From positions 20,605 to 84,604 of the forward strand of contig NZ_JALBGV010000019.1 of assembly GCF_023006505.1 (NCBI RefSeq): 64,000 bases of DNA, in the 5' to 3' direction. The DNA comes from Neorhizobium sp. SHOUNA12A (GTDB taxonomy: Bacteria; Pseudomonadota; Alphaproteobacteria; Rhizobiales; Rhizobiaceae). The position numbers were made by a program, and so were the translations under genes. The notes under the pieces were generated by a model. The model was given only the letters and a program-made list of their open reading frames with translations. It was not told the DNA's origin and ran no database searches. Below, piece after piece: positions 9,240 through 18,092 of the stretch (position 1 is the first letter of the stretch; each line of letters opens with the position of its first letter).

Positions 9240-11045
9240 ATGACCCATCCGATCCTTTCGATTTCAAACCTCAACACTGCATTCCGTGTCGGCGGCGAAT
9301 GGCGCAATGTCGTGAACGACGTCAGCTTCGACATAGGCGCGAAGGAGACCGTCGCCGTGGTCGGCGAATCCGGCTCCGGCAAGAGCGTCACGGCCATGTC
9401 GATCATGCGGCTTCTGTCGCCCGGCAATTCGCGCGTCACCGGTCGCATCGATTTCGAGGGCAGGAACCTGCTCGACCTGCCACTCGACGAAATGCAGTCC
9501 ATCCGCGGCAACCGCATCGGCATGATCTTTCAGGAGCCGATGACCAGCCTCAATCCGGTGCTGAAAATCGGTCAGCAGATCACCGAAGTCCTCGTCCATC
9601 ATCGCGGCATGTCGCATGCGCAGGCCGAGGCGGAGGCCGTCAGGCTCCTGGATAAGGTGCGTATCCCGTCGGCGAGGTCACGCCTCAACGAATATCCCAT
9701 GAACTTCTCCGGTGGCATGCGGCAGCGCGTCGTCATCGCCATTGCTCTTGCCTGCGATCCGAAACTCCTGATCGCCGACGAGCCGACGACGGCGCTGGAC
9801 GTCACCATCCAGGCGCAGATCCTGGAATTCCTCAAGGCCCTACAGGAAGAGGAAGGCATGTCCGTCCTCTTCATCACCCATGACATGGGCGTGGTGGCGG
9901 AAATCTCCGACCGCACCGTGGTCATGTATCGCGGCGATGCTGTCGAGACCGGCACGACGCGCGAGATTTTCGCCGGGGCAAAGCATCCTTATACGCGGGC
10001 GCTTCTCTCCGCCGTGCCGCAGCTCGGTTCCATGACCGGGATTGACCGGCCGCTGCGTTTTCCCCAGGTCGATATGGTGACCGGCGATATCCAGCCCCCC
10101 GAACCCACAGCGGATACGGTGAGGCGCGATGCCACGCCGATCCTGAAGGTCAACGACCTGGTGACCCGGTTCGACATCAAGAAGGGCTTCCTGCGCAAGA
10201 CAGTCGGCCGCATTCACGCCGTCGAAGGTGTTTCACTGCAGTTGCAGCAGGGCGAGACGCTTTCGCTCGTCGGCGAATCCGGCTGCGGCAAGTCCACAAC
10301 CGGCCGTTCGATCATCCGGCTGACGGATGCGAAGTCCGGCACAATAGAGATCGACGGCCAGAACGTCCTGGGAGCCGGAAAATCCCAACTGGCGGACATC
10401 CGCCGGGAAGCGCAGATGATCTTCCAGGATCCGTTCGAAAGCCTCAATCCGCGCATCCGCATCGGCAATGCGATCGCCGAGCCGATCGTCACCCATGGGC
10501 TGGCCGGTGCGGCTGAAGCGAAGGAACGGGTGGCCGAGCTGCTTGAACGCGTCGGCCTTTCAGCATCGATGGCAGACCGCTTCCCGCATGAATTCTCCGG
10601 CGGCCAGCGTCAGCGCGTCTGCATCGCCCGCGCCCTTGCTCTGGAGCCGAAGCTGATCATCGCGGACGAATCCGTTTCTGCACTCGACGTTTCAGTCAAG
10701 GCGCAGGTGATCAACCTGATGCTCGACCTGCAGGAGAAATACGGTCTCGGCTACCTGTTCATCAGCCACGACATGGCGGTGGTGGAGCGGATCAGTCACC
10801 GCGTCGCGGTCATGTATCTGGGCGAGATCGTCGAGATCGGCCCGCGCCAGGCCGTGTTCGAAAACCCGCAGCATGAATATACGAAACGGCTGATGGCGGC
10901 GGTCCCGATCGCAGATCCGTCGCGTCGTCAGACGCGCCGGATATCGAACGACGAGATCAAGAGCCCGTTCCGTGCTGCGGATTACGTGCCGCCGAAGCGG
11001 TCCTACAGCCAGGCCGGCGAAGGCCACTTCGTACAGGTCGCATAA
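9240..11045 (+). CDS. Fused double ABC ATPase (DppD-DppF in one chain)
   Basis: 601 residues holding two complete nucleotide-binding domains, like GsiA/YejF. NBD1 has Walker A GESGSGKS (42-49), signature FSGGMRQRV and Walker B LLIADEPTTALD; NBD2 begins near residue 300 with [18 protein letters not shown] and LIIADESVSALD (Asp-Glu retained, but Ser instead of Pro-Thr). Both sites look able to hydrolyse ATP. It energises the permease pair at 7324-9236, with which it is nearly contiguous. It is the last gene of the rightward operon. Confidence 0.93.
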   Translation: MTHPILSISNLNTAFRVGGEWRNVVNDVSFDIGAKETVAVVGESGSGKSVTAMSIMRLLSPGNSRVTGRIDFEGRNLLDLPLDEMQSIRGNRIGMIFQEPMTSLNPVLKIGQQITEVLVHHRGMSHAQAEAEAVRLLDKVRIPSARSRLNEYPMNFSGGMRQRVVIAIALACDPKLLIADEPTTALDVTIQAQILEFLKALQEEEGMSVLFITHDMGVVAEISDRTVVMYRGDAVETGTTREIFAGAKHPYTRALLSAVPQLGSMTGIDRPLRFPQVDMVTGDIQPPEPTADTVRRDATPILKVNDLVTRFDIKKGFLRKTVGRIHAVEGVSLQLQQGETLSLVGESGCGKSTTGRSIIRLTDAKSGTIEIDGQNVLGAGKSQLADIRREAQMIFQDPFESLNPRIRIGNAIAEPIVTHGLAGAAEAKERVAELLERVGLSASMADRFPHEFSGGQRQRVCIARALALEPKLIIADESVSALDVSVKAQVINLMLDLQEKYGLGYLFISHDMAVVERISHRVAVMYLGEIVEIGPRQAVFENPQHEYTKRLMAAVPIADPSRRQTRRISNDEIKSPFRAADYVPPKRSYSQAGEGHFVQVA

Positions 11046-11155
11046 GGTCAGGCCTGATAAGGCACTTTGAAACCGTTCCGCCAAGCTATGATGATCGGTT
11101 CCAGGTCGGTGGCGGCGTGCTCAGGCGGTTTATTTAATGGGCAGGGATGCACTTC

Positions 11156-12115
11156 CTAGGCCCGCTCAACCTGCTTCTCGACCTGACCGGATTGATATGC
11201 CCGGTCCGCCGCCAGCAGTTTCTGCGAAGCTGCCGTTATGGCGGAGAGCACCTTGGCGTCGGTGATATTCTCCAGGAACGGCAGCATCGGGCCGGTATCC
11301 GCAATGCCGGCGGTCGCGACCGCTTCATGCAGGACGCGGAGCGGCGATACGCCGTCGCGCAGGTCTTCCAGCCCCATGAAGAAGGCCCGCAGCCGTTCCG
11401 CCTCGGCGACGTTGCCGGCCTTCAGTGCTTTCAGGATACCGGTGGACATGGCGGGTGCGACGCAGACGGAGCCGGACGTGAAGCCCTGCAGACCGAAATC
11501 CATCAGGTGGCTGATCGCCGGCCGTTCGCCGATGCCGGAGATGATGATCTTGCGATCGACCTTCTGGACGAGTTCGGAGAGGTAGGTATCTTCCTTCGGG
11601 TTCTGCCGGACGACTGCGTATTTGATCGTGCAGATCGCCCCATCCGCAACGACGGCCGCGAGATCGGCCGCCGAAATATAGTCGAGCGATTTCACATAGG
11701 CGATGATCGGCCGCCCGTAGGCGTCGGCGATACGGCGAAGGCCGGTTGCGACGCCAGCCGAAGTCACCGGGAAATTCAGGGGCAGGACCATCGCTGTCGG
11801 CAGGTCGTGGCCCTTGAGAATTGCGATCTGGTCCAGCGACTTGCCGTAGTCCGGACCGACCGAAGGGATAAGCCAGGTGCCGGAGGGGGCGATCTCCTTC
11901 AGCATGTCGACCATCTCCGCGAATTCGCGGACGGAGATGTTGTAGAGGTTGGCGTTGCCGCCATAAAGCGCTGTCGTCACGCCGCCTTGCGCCAGATGCG
12001 CCAGAATCTGGCGGTTGCCTTCGCGGTCGAGCGTGTAGTCGGCCTTGCGTGCCAGGGGCGGCACGGAGAGGACCGATTTCGCAAGCATTTCTGGTGTCAC
12101 GGAAAAATTGGGCAT
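11156..12115 (-). CDS. DapA-superfamily aldolase, divergent branch
   Basis: 319 residues from the ATG at 12115, preferred over one at 12154 because GGGAGC precedes it and the conserved fold starts there. Lys165 (TIKYAVV) is the likely Schiff-base lysine and Tyr140 (IIAYVKS) the likely catalytic tyrosine, but the GTTGE loop is replaced by YGGNANLYN (51-59), so the substrate differs from DapA and from the aldolase at 4470. It sits at the 3' end of a leftward peptide-type ABC operon that converges on the first one. The parallel arrangement of both operons is noteworthy. Confidence 0.82.
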   Translation of the reverse strand: MPNFSVTPEMLAKSVLSVPPLARKADYTLDREGNRQILAHLAQGGVTTALYGGNANLYNISVREFAEMVDMLKEIAPSGTWLIPSVGPDYGKSLDQIAILKGHDLPTAMVLPLNFPVTSAGVATGLRRIADAYGRPIIAYVKSLDYISAADLAAVVADGAICTIKYAVVRQNPKEDTYLSELVQKVDRKIIISGIGERPAISHLMDFGLQGFTSGSVCVAPAMSTGILKALKAGNVAEAERLRAFFMGLEDLRDGVSPLRVLHEAVATAGIADTGPMLPFLENITDAKVLSAITAASQKLLAADRAYQSGQVEKQVERA

Positions 12116-12201
12116 GGCTTCAGGCTCCCGGTTCAGGGGTGAGTGGAAAAGCATTGAGGAACGGTCTTGCCCAGCGTCCAGGCGCTGGGCGCTCGCTGGA
12201 A

Positions 12202-12978
12202 TCAGGCCGAGCTCATGACCTCGACCGGGCGCATTTCCTGCTTGCCGTAAGCGCGGCTGGCGGAAAGAAGCCGTTGGGAATAGGGGTGCTGGACATGGCC
12301 CGAGCGGATCTGCTCGATGCCGGTTTCCTCGACGATCTCGCCGCCGTTCATGATCGCGACGCGGCTGCAGAGATGCGCGATGACGGCCATGTCGTGGCTC
12401 ACCAGCAGGTAGGTCAACCCGCGTTCCTTCTGCAGGTCGGCGAGCAGGTTGAGGATTTCCGCCTGCACGGAAACGTCGAGTGCCGAGGTCGGCTCGTCGA
12501 GCAGCAGAACAGGCGGGTCGAGGATCAATGCGCGGGCGATCGCGACGCGCTGGCGCTGGCCGCCGGAAAGCTGATGCGGGAACCGATAGCCGAGGCCGGG
12601 ATCGAGACCGACTGCTTTCAGCACGTCGGAAACAGCGTTTTCCTTGATCGGCAGGTTCTGATTGCGCAGTGGTTCGATCAACTGCGAGCGAACTGTCTTG
12701 CGCGGATGCAGCGAGCCGTAGGGGTCCTGGAAGACCATCTGGACGTCGCGGAAGAAGGCTTTGCTCCGTTCCGGCTCCAGCGGCTTGCCATCCAGCGAAA
12801 TCCGTCCGCCGTAATTGCGGTTGAGGCCGGAAATCGCCCGGAGCACGGTGGATTTGCCGCAGCCGGATTCGCCGACGAGGCCGAAGGATTTCCCGCGTTC
12901 GACGGTGAAGCTGATGCCCTTCACAACGAGCGGCGTGCGCGGGCCAAACCGGACAGTGAGGTTTTCGACGTCGATCAT
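12202..12978 (-). CDS. ABC ATPase, DppF type
   Basis: 258 residues with Walker A GESGCGKST, signature [15 protein letters not shown] and Walker B VLLLDEPTSALD. It is short for the family because it lacks the long C-terminal oligopeptide extension with clustered cysteines; the chain ends in KQEMRPVEVMSSA. It overlaps the DppD-type gene by 4 bp (ATGA at 12975-12978) and acts with it on the permeases at 13829-15879. Confidence 0.9.
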   Translation of the reverse strand: MIDVENLTVRFGPRTPLVVKGISFTVERGKSFGLVGESGCGKSTVLRAISGLNRNYGGRISLDGKPLEPERSKAFFRDVQMVFQDPYGSLHPRKTVRSQLIEPLRNQNLPIKENAVSDVLKAVGLDPGLGYRFPHQLSGGQRQRVAIARALILDPPVLLLDEPTSALDVSVQAEILNLLADLQKERGLTYLLVSHDMAVIAHLCSRVAIMNGGEIVEETGIEQIRSGHVQHPYSQRLLSASRAYGKQEMRPVEVMSSA

Positions 12979-13832
12979 GACGGCACTCCGATCGTGGGTT
13001 GCGTCAGCCAGGACGGATCGCGCGTCAGCGTCGGCAGGCGTGCCGGCGGGTTTTCGATGGACGGCAGCGAGGCGAGCAGCCCTTGGGTATAGGGGTGCTG
13101 GGCATTGTCGAGTTCGGACGCCTTCAGCACTTCGACGACGCGTCCCGCATACATGATCAGCACCCGGTCGCAGAATTTACGGATCAGGTTCAAATCGTGG
13201 CTGATGAAGATCAGGCCGAGGTTGCGCCGGGCGATCAGTTCGTCGAGCAGCGCCAGAACGTCGAGCCGCACGGTCACGTCGAGCGCCGACGTGGGTTCGT
13301 CGGCGATCAGCACTTCCGGCTCGGCGATCAGCATCATGGCGATCATGATGCGCTGGCCCATGCCGCCGGAAACTTCGTGCGGATAGAGCCGGAAGACGCG
13401 TTGCGGATCGCGGATCTTTACCGCTTCCAGCATTTCCAGCACCTTCTTCTCAGCGGCCTTCCTGCCGGCTTTCGGATAATGCAGCCGATAGGTCTCGGCG
13501 ATCTGCTCGCCGACGCGCATGACCGGGTTTAGCGAATATTTCGGGTCCTGCAGGATGAGGCCGATCTGCTTGCCGCGGATATCCATCATCTGCTTTTCAC
13601 TGGCGGCCAGAATATCGGTGCCTTTGAACGTCATCCGGTCGGCGGTGACCGTTGCGGTCGGCGGCAGGAGCCGCATGATGGCCCGGCCGACGGTCGATTT
13701 GCCGGAGCCGGATTCGCCGACGATGCCGAGCTTTTCGCGGCCGAGTTGGAAGCTCACGCCGCGCACGGCTTTCACGAAGCCGTGGGCGAAGGAGATTTCC
13801 ATATTTCTGACATCGATGAGCGGTTCGGTCAT
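12975..13832 (-). CDS. ABC ATPase, DppD type
   Basis: 285 residues from the ATG at 13832, which overlaps the stop of the upstream permease by ATGA; the long open frame further upstream is antisense coding of that permease and is not used. Walker A GESGSGKST, signature VSGGMGQRIMIAM and Walker B VLIADEPTSALD are intact. The signature has Gly where Arg is usual (SGGMGQR versus SGGMRQR), a mild departure. Confidence 0.9.
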   Translation of the reverse strand: MTEPLIDVRNMEISFAHGFVKAVRGVSFQLGREKLGIVGESGSGKSTVGRAIMRLLPPTATVTADRMTFKGTDILAASEKQMMDIRGKQIGLILQDPKYSLNPVMRVGEQIAETYRLHYPKAGRKAAEKKVLEMLEAVKIRDPQRVFRLYPHEVSGGMGQRIMIAMMLIAEPEVLIADEPTSALDVTVRLDVLALLDELIARRNLGLIFISHDLNLIRKFCDRVLIMYAGRVVEVLKASELDNAQHPYTQGLLASLPSIENPPARLPTLTRDPSWLTQPTIGVPS

Positions 13833-14770
13833 TCGCCACCTCTGGGGTCGAGTACGTCGCGCAGGGCATCGCCGACGAGATTGAAGGCAAGGCTGACGAC
13901 CGCGATTGCAATGCCGGGTGCGGCGATAACCCAGGGGCTGTCGAGCATGAACTCGCGGCCGGTGGCGGCCATCGCGCCCCATTCCGGCCATGGCGGCTGG
14001 GCGCCAAGGCCGAGGAAGCCGAGGCCGGCGGCGGTCAGGATGATGCCGGCCATGTTGAGCGTCACGCGGACGATGACCGAGGGTACGCACATCGGCAGGA
14101 TATGGCGCGTGATCACGGCGGCCGAGGATGCGCCTTGCAGCCGCACCGCGGCGATATAGTCCATTTGCCTGAGGCTCAGCGTTTCGGCGCGGGCGAGGCG
14201 GGCGATCGGCGGCCAGGCGGTCAGCGAGATCGCGATGATCGCATTGGTGATGCCGGGACCGAGAGCTGCCGCAAAGCCGAGCGCCAATACGAGACCGGGG
14301 AAGGAGAGGAAGATATCCGTGATGCGCATCAGCACCTCATCGACAATGCCGCCGAAATAACCGGAGCAGGTGCCGATCAAGAGCCCGATCGGTGCGACGA
14401 TGATCGTCACGAGGATGATGATGTCGAGCGTCGTGCGTGCGCCGTAAATGATGCGGGCGAAGACGTCGCGACCGAAATTGTCGGTTCCGAGAATGTGGTC
14501 CCAGGAGGGGGGCGACAGGCGGATCGCCATGTTCTGGGCGATCGGATCGTATTGCGTCAGAAGCGGTGCGCCGGCGGCGGTGAAGATCAGGATCAGGATA
14601 ACCACCAGGCCGACGACGCCGAGCGGATGTTCACGGAATTTCAGCCAGCCCTGGTAGAATTGCTGCAGAGACGCATGCAGCGTGCCCTTGGGTTCAGGGG
14701 CGAGAAGCCAGCCGCGAATGCCCGGAGGCGTGGGGCGAGATTGGGAAACGGGTATCGCCATATCTGTCAC
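13829..14770 (-). CDS. ABC importer permease, DppC type
   Basis: 313 residues. OppC_N helix at about 50-75, then LGTDNFGRDVFARIIYGARTT, the DppC marker, and an EAA loop at YIAAVRLQGASSAAVITRHILP. It overlaps its partner permease by 4 bp (14767-14770). Second gene of the channel pair in the leftward operon. Confidence 0.9.
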   Translation of the reverse strand: MTDMAIPVSQSRPTPPGIRGWLLAPEPKGTLHASLQQFYQGWLKFREHPLGVVGLVVILILIFTAAGAPLLTQYDPIAQNMAIRLSPPSWDHILGTDNFGRDVFARIIYGARTTLDIIILVTIIVAPIGLLIGTCSGYFGGIVDEVLMRITDIFLSFPGLVLALGFAAALGPGITNAIIAISLTAWPPIARLARAETLSLRQMDYIAAVRLQGASSAAVITRHILPMCVPSVIVRVTLNMAGIILTAAGLGFLGLGAQPPWPEWGAMAATGREFMLDSPWVIAAPGIAIAVVSLAFNLVGDALRDVLDPRGGE

Positions 14771-15879
14771 CGTGTTCTCGGGTCGAGGATGCGGTAGAGC
14801 ACATCCGACGTGATGTTGATGATCAGGAAGACGATCCCGATGGTGAGAACCGCGCCCATGACGACATTCATGTCGTTCATCTGCAGGCCGCGGGTGAGAT
14901 ACTGGCCGAGCCCCGGCCAGGCGAAGACGGTCTCGATCAGCACCGCGCCCTCAAGCAGGCCGCCGAGCGTCAGCGCTATGATGGTCAGGAGTTGGACGCG
15001 GATGTTGCGGAAGGCATGGCGCCAGATCACCTGGCGGGAGGCCAGCCCCTTGGCGCGCGCCGTGATGATGTATTCCTGGCTGAGCTGCTCCAGCATGAAG
15101 CTGCGCGACATGCGGCTGATATAGGCGACGGAATAATAACCGAGGATCGAGCCGGGCAGGATGATGTGGCCGAGCGCATTCTGGAAGACGTCCCAATTGC
15201 CTTCCATGGCGGAGTCGAGCAGCAGGAAGCCGGTCACCGGCGTGACGATGCCTTCGTAATAGACATCGACGCGCCCCGATGCGCCGACCCATTGCAGCTT
15301 GGCATAGAAGATGAAGAGCGCCATCAGACCCATCCAGAAGGTCGGGATCGAATGGCCTGCAAGACCGACGATACGGGCGACATGGTCGATCGGCTTGCCG
15401 CGATGAACCGCAGCCGTGATGCCGAGTGGCACGCCAACGATAGTGCCGACGATCATCGCCACCAGGGTCAGTTCGATCGTCGCCGGAAAGATCGACAGCA
15501 GATCGGTGACGATGGGCTGGCCGGTGATCGCGGAGACGCCGAGATCGCCGGTCAGCACTCTTTTCACATAGCTGAGGAACTGGATGTAGACGGGCTGGTC
15601 GAGCCCGAGTTGCTTGAAAACCCGGTCGTAGACTTCCTTGCTGACCTCGGGTCCGGTGATCGCCAGAACCGGATCGGCCGGCAGCAGGCGTCCCATCGAG
15701 AAGGTCAGGAAGAGCAGCCCCAGCAGCGTCGTCACCACAGCGACGACGCGACCGATGAAGTGACGGACGGCAAGCTTGATGCCATCATCCGGCATGTCAT
15801 CGACCGGGCCATTGGTGGTGGGACCAGTCGTGGTCGGTACGGGCGAGTTGTCTCGTGTCGTCATGTCCACGCTGGCCAC
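14767..15879 (-). CDS. ABC importer permease, DppB type, with N-terminal extension
   Basis: 370 residues, about 45 longer than the neighbour at 7324 because of a polar, Thr/Asp/Pro-rich cytoplasmic N-terminus (residues 1-40, TTTGPTTNGPVDDMPDDG). The first membrane helix follows at RVVAVVTTLLGLLFLTFSMG. An internal ATG near residue 6 is possible, but none lies just before the helix. The gene begins 7 bp after the binding-protein stop, so co-translation is likely. Confidence 0.88.
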   Translation of the reverse strand: MASVDMTTRDNSPVPTTTGPTTNGPVDDMPDDGIKLAVRHFIGRVVAVVTTLLGLLFLTFSMGRLLPADPVLAITGPEVSKEVYDRVFKQLGLDQPVYIQFLSYVKRVLTGDLGVSAITGQPIVTDLLSIFPATIELTLVAMIVGTIVGVPLGITAAVHRGKPIDHVARIVGLAGHSIPTFWMGLMALFIFYAKLQWVGASGRVDVYYEGIVTPVTGFLLLDSAMEGNWDVFQNALGHIILPGSILGYYSVAYISRMSRSFMLEQLSQEYIITARAKGLASRQVIWRHAFRNIRVQLLTIIALTLGGLLEGAVLIETVFAWPGLGQYLTRGLQMNDMNVVMGAVLTIGIVFLIINITSDVLYRILDPRTR

Positions 15880-15886
15880 GTCAATC

Positions 15887-17485
15887 CTACTCCTTGGTTT
15901 TCGTCACGTCGTGCCAACGGGTCGACCAGGTCGTATGCCCCTGATAACCCTTGACATTGGCGCGAATGACATAGGGGTCGGTGCGCTGGAAGAAGACGAT
16001 CAGCGGCGGGTTCATGCCCTTGTAGATCGCATCGATCTTCTTGAATATTTCCGTGCGCTTGGTCGTATCGTGTTCCTTCATCGACTGATCGACAAGGGTG
16101 TTCAGCTCTGGAACCTGCATGGCGGTGCGCCACAGGTAATAGCTGCCGAGACGTGCCTCGTCGCGATTGTCCGGGTTGTAGGCATATTGGGTGGCGACCG
16201 CGAACGGATCGGGCAGGCGGGCACCGGAATTGCCGAGCAGGATTTCGTATTTGCGCTCGCGGAAGGCTGGTGTGTATTCGCCGGGCACGAGGTTAAGGTC
16301 GAAGCCGGCAGCACGGGCGCTTGCCTGCAGGGCTTCGGTGAACGGCAATGTTGCGGCACCCGACGGGTTCAGCACCTTCTTGAGGCCATTCGGATAACCG
16401 GCCTGCGCCAGCAAGGCCTTGGCCTTGGCCGGGTCGTAGTCGTAACGGGATGTAGTGTCGGTCGGTGCGCCGATCATGCCCTTCGGCACGACGGACTGCC
16501 ACGGGAAGCCGGTATAGCGCATGATATTGCCGGAGATCGCCTTCCAGTCGAAAGCATGCTGGAATGCTTCGCGGACCAGAGGCTTCTGCAGATCGGGGTC
16601 TTTCTGGTTCAGCGCGATATAATAGAAGCCGAGACCCGGAACATTGTCGATCACCATCTTCTTGTCGTTCGCCAGCGCATCCAGGTCGCCGCTTGCGAGA
16701 TACTGGCCGACATCCACGTCGCCGGCCTGCAGCTGAAGGCGCAGGTTACCGGATTCGGGGATATGCCGGGTGATGACGCGGACCATGGCCGGGACACCGC
16801 CCCAGTATTTCTTGTTGGCTTCGAAGACGGCGATGTCGTTCGGACGCCATTGCGAAAGCGTGAAAGGACCGCTGCCGGCGGAGTTGGCGGCAAGCCAGGC
16901 GGCGCCGAAATCGCCGTTCGCCTCATGCGACATGGCGGTCTTCTTGTCGACGATGCCAAGCGAGGAGCTGGCGAGCGAATAAAGCACGAGATCGGTGCTG
17001 ACCTGGATCGGCAGCTCGATTTCCAGCGTCTGCGCATCCTTGGCGCGCACCAGCTTTTCGACATTGTCGGCTGTAAAGCCCCAGAGCGCGATATCGGTCG
17101 AGCCGACCTGACCACGCTTGATGACGCGCTGGATCGACCAGGCGGCATCTTCGGCGGTCACCGGATTGCCGCTCTGGAACGTGGCGTCGCTGCGCAGCGT
17201 GATGGTGATCAGCTTGCCGTCGGCCGAGGCGCTCCACTTGGTCGCGAGCATCGGCTGCAGCTTCTGCAGGTCGTTCTGCGGCAGCTGGACGAGGTTGTCG
17301 TAGATATTGGAAATCAGCTCCGAAACCGTGCGGGCATTGTTGTCTGCCGGGTCCAGAGTACGGATGCCGGTCAGGTTCGTGCCGATCACCAGCATGTTCG
17401 GCGGCGATGCGGCGAGCGCTGCGCCCTGCGGGACCGTCAGCGCTGCAGCGACCAGAAATGTCGCCGCCATAAGATGTTTCATCAT
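15887..17485 (-). CDS. ABC periplasmic binding protein, family 5
   Basis: 532 residues from the ATG at 17485, placed 6 bp after GGGAGG; a TTG two codons upstream is less likely. Signal peptide MMKHLMAATFLVAAALTVPQ with an Ala-rich cleavage region. The core has the SBP_bac_5 markers NMLVIGTNLTGIRTLDPAD, ITITLRSDATFQSGNPVTAEDAAWS and FTLSQW. It captures the substrate of the leftward importer; no ligand can be inferred. It is the first gene of that operon. Confidence 0.92.
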   Translation of the reverse strand: MMKHLMAATFLVAAALTVPQGAALAASPPNMLVIGTNLTGIRTLDPADNNARTVSELISNIYDNLVQLPQNDLQKLQPMLATKWSASADGKLITITLRSDATFQSGNPVTAEDAAWSIQRVIKRGQVGSTDIALWGFTADNVEKLVRAKDAQTLEIELPIQVSTDLVLYSLASSSLGIVDKKTAMSHEANGDFGAAWLAANSAGSGPFTLSQWRPNDIAVFEANKKYWGGVPAMVRVITRHIPESGNLRLQLQAGDVDVGQYLASGDLDALANDKKMVIDNVPGLGFYYIALNQKDPDLQKPLVREAFQHAFDWKAISGNIMRYTGFPWQSVVPKGMIGAPTDTTSRYDYDPAKAKALLAQAGYPNGLKKVLNPSGAATLPFTEALQASARAAGFDLNLVPGEYTPAFRERKYEILLGNSGARLPDPFAVATQYAYNPDNRDEARLGSYYLWRTAMQVPELNTLVDQSMKEHDTTKRTEIFKKIDAIYKGMNPPLIVFFQRTDPYVIRANVKGYQGHTTWSTRWHDVTKTKE

Positions 17486-17913
17486 GTTCAACCTCCCAAT
17501 TGAAATCTTCGAGCTCTTCAGTTCGTTCTGCTTGTCGTGTTCAGCATCAGGAATTCGATCCGTCGCGGGTCCTCGCCTTTGATCTGTTCGTAGAAATATT
17601 CGAGGATGTGCGGCAATGTTCCTCTGTCGGAAAAGGCATGAATGAGCGAGCCGACGCGCTGGCGTGCCGGGCTTGAAGAAATGTACTGTCGACCGATGCC
17701 TGAAGCGGGCAAAAACTCCCTGTTGCCGAAGCTTCGTGGCTTACGGCCCAGGGTGCGACAGAAATGACGTTGAAGTTTGGCTTTGCGACCTCAGCTGCGT
17801 TTCTCGCGGCAGCGATGATGGCCGATTCGCGCCGTGTGCTGCATCTGAATATCTCCTCCCTGAGACGCCGAATGCACTTCGACAATTTCGAATACGCTAA
17901 CACGGTCACCTAA

Positions 17914-17922
17914 GTTGTCAAC
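17914..17922 (-). promoter_or_regulatory. Putative -35 box within a FadR-like half-palindrome
   Basis: On the reverse strand GTTGACAAC contains a perfect TTGACA (plus-strand TGTCAA at 17916-17921), symmetrical as GTTG-N-CAAC. FadR/GntR regulators bind short symmetrical sites with TTG and CAA ends, so the divergently encoded regulator may repress by covering this -35. The -10 region is weak. Confidence 0.4.
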
Positions 17923-17990
17923 TCTCATTTCAAATTTTGTAAAAAAAGCCGCAAAAGAAGTAATTTTTGATGACATCTTTGAAATTGCGC

Positions 17991-18000
17991 CTATCGATAG
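17991..18000. promoter_or_regulatory. 10-bp perfect palindrome CTATCGATAG
   Basis: A perfectly symmetrical CTATCGATAG, immediately followed by a repeat of ATAG (ATAGGC), lies 93 bp before the FadR-type gene. It may be an autoregulatory operator. Short palindromes of this length also occur by chance, so support is modest. Confidence 0.3.
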
Positions 18001-18092
18001 ATAGGCAGGCCCGCGCCATGGTCGGGACTGCCATATCGCGCGCCGGGAGGGCCGCCGGGACGAGAGTTTTGGGAGCTAGGGGGAGATGTTGA

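Larger units (their letters stand above)
17486..18092. other. 600-bp divergent intergenic region
   Basis: It lies between the leftward binding-protein gene and the rightward FadR-type regulator. It holds a strong -35-like TTGACA inside the palindrome at 17914-17922 and a second palindrome at 17991-18000. If the leftward promoter is there, the binding-protein mRNA has a leader of about 400 nt. Open frames of 64 and 120 codons on the reverse strand at 17518-17909 match nothing I recognise and have no ribosome site; I do not call them genes. Confidence 0.5.

Noticed and set aside
15776..17503. 575-codon open frame on the plus strand
   Set aside because: Antisense to the family-5 binding protein, which has clear motifs and a signal peptide.
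17518..17909. Two overlapping reverse-strand open frames of 64 and 120 codons
   Set aside because: No ribosome sites and no recognisable family; best treated as leader or intergenic DNA.
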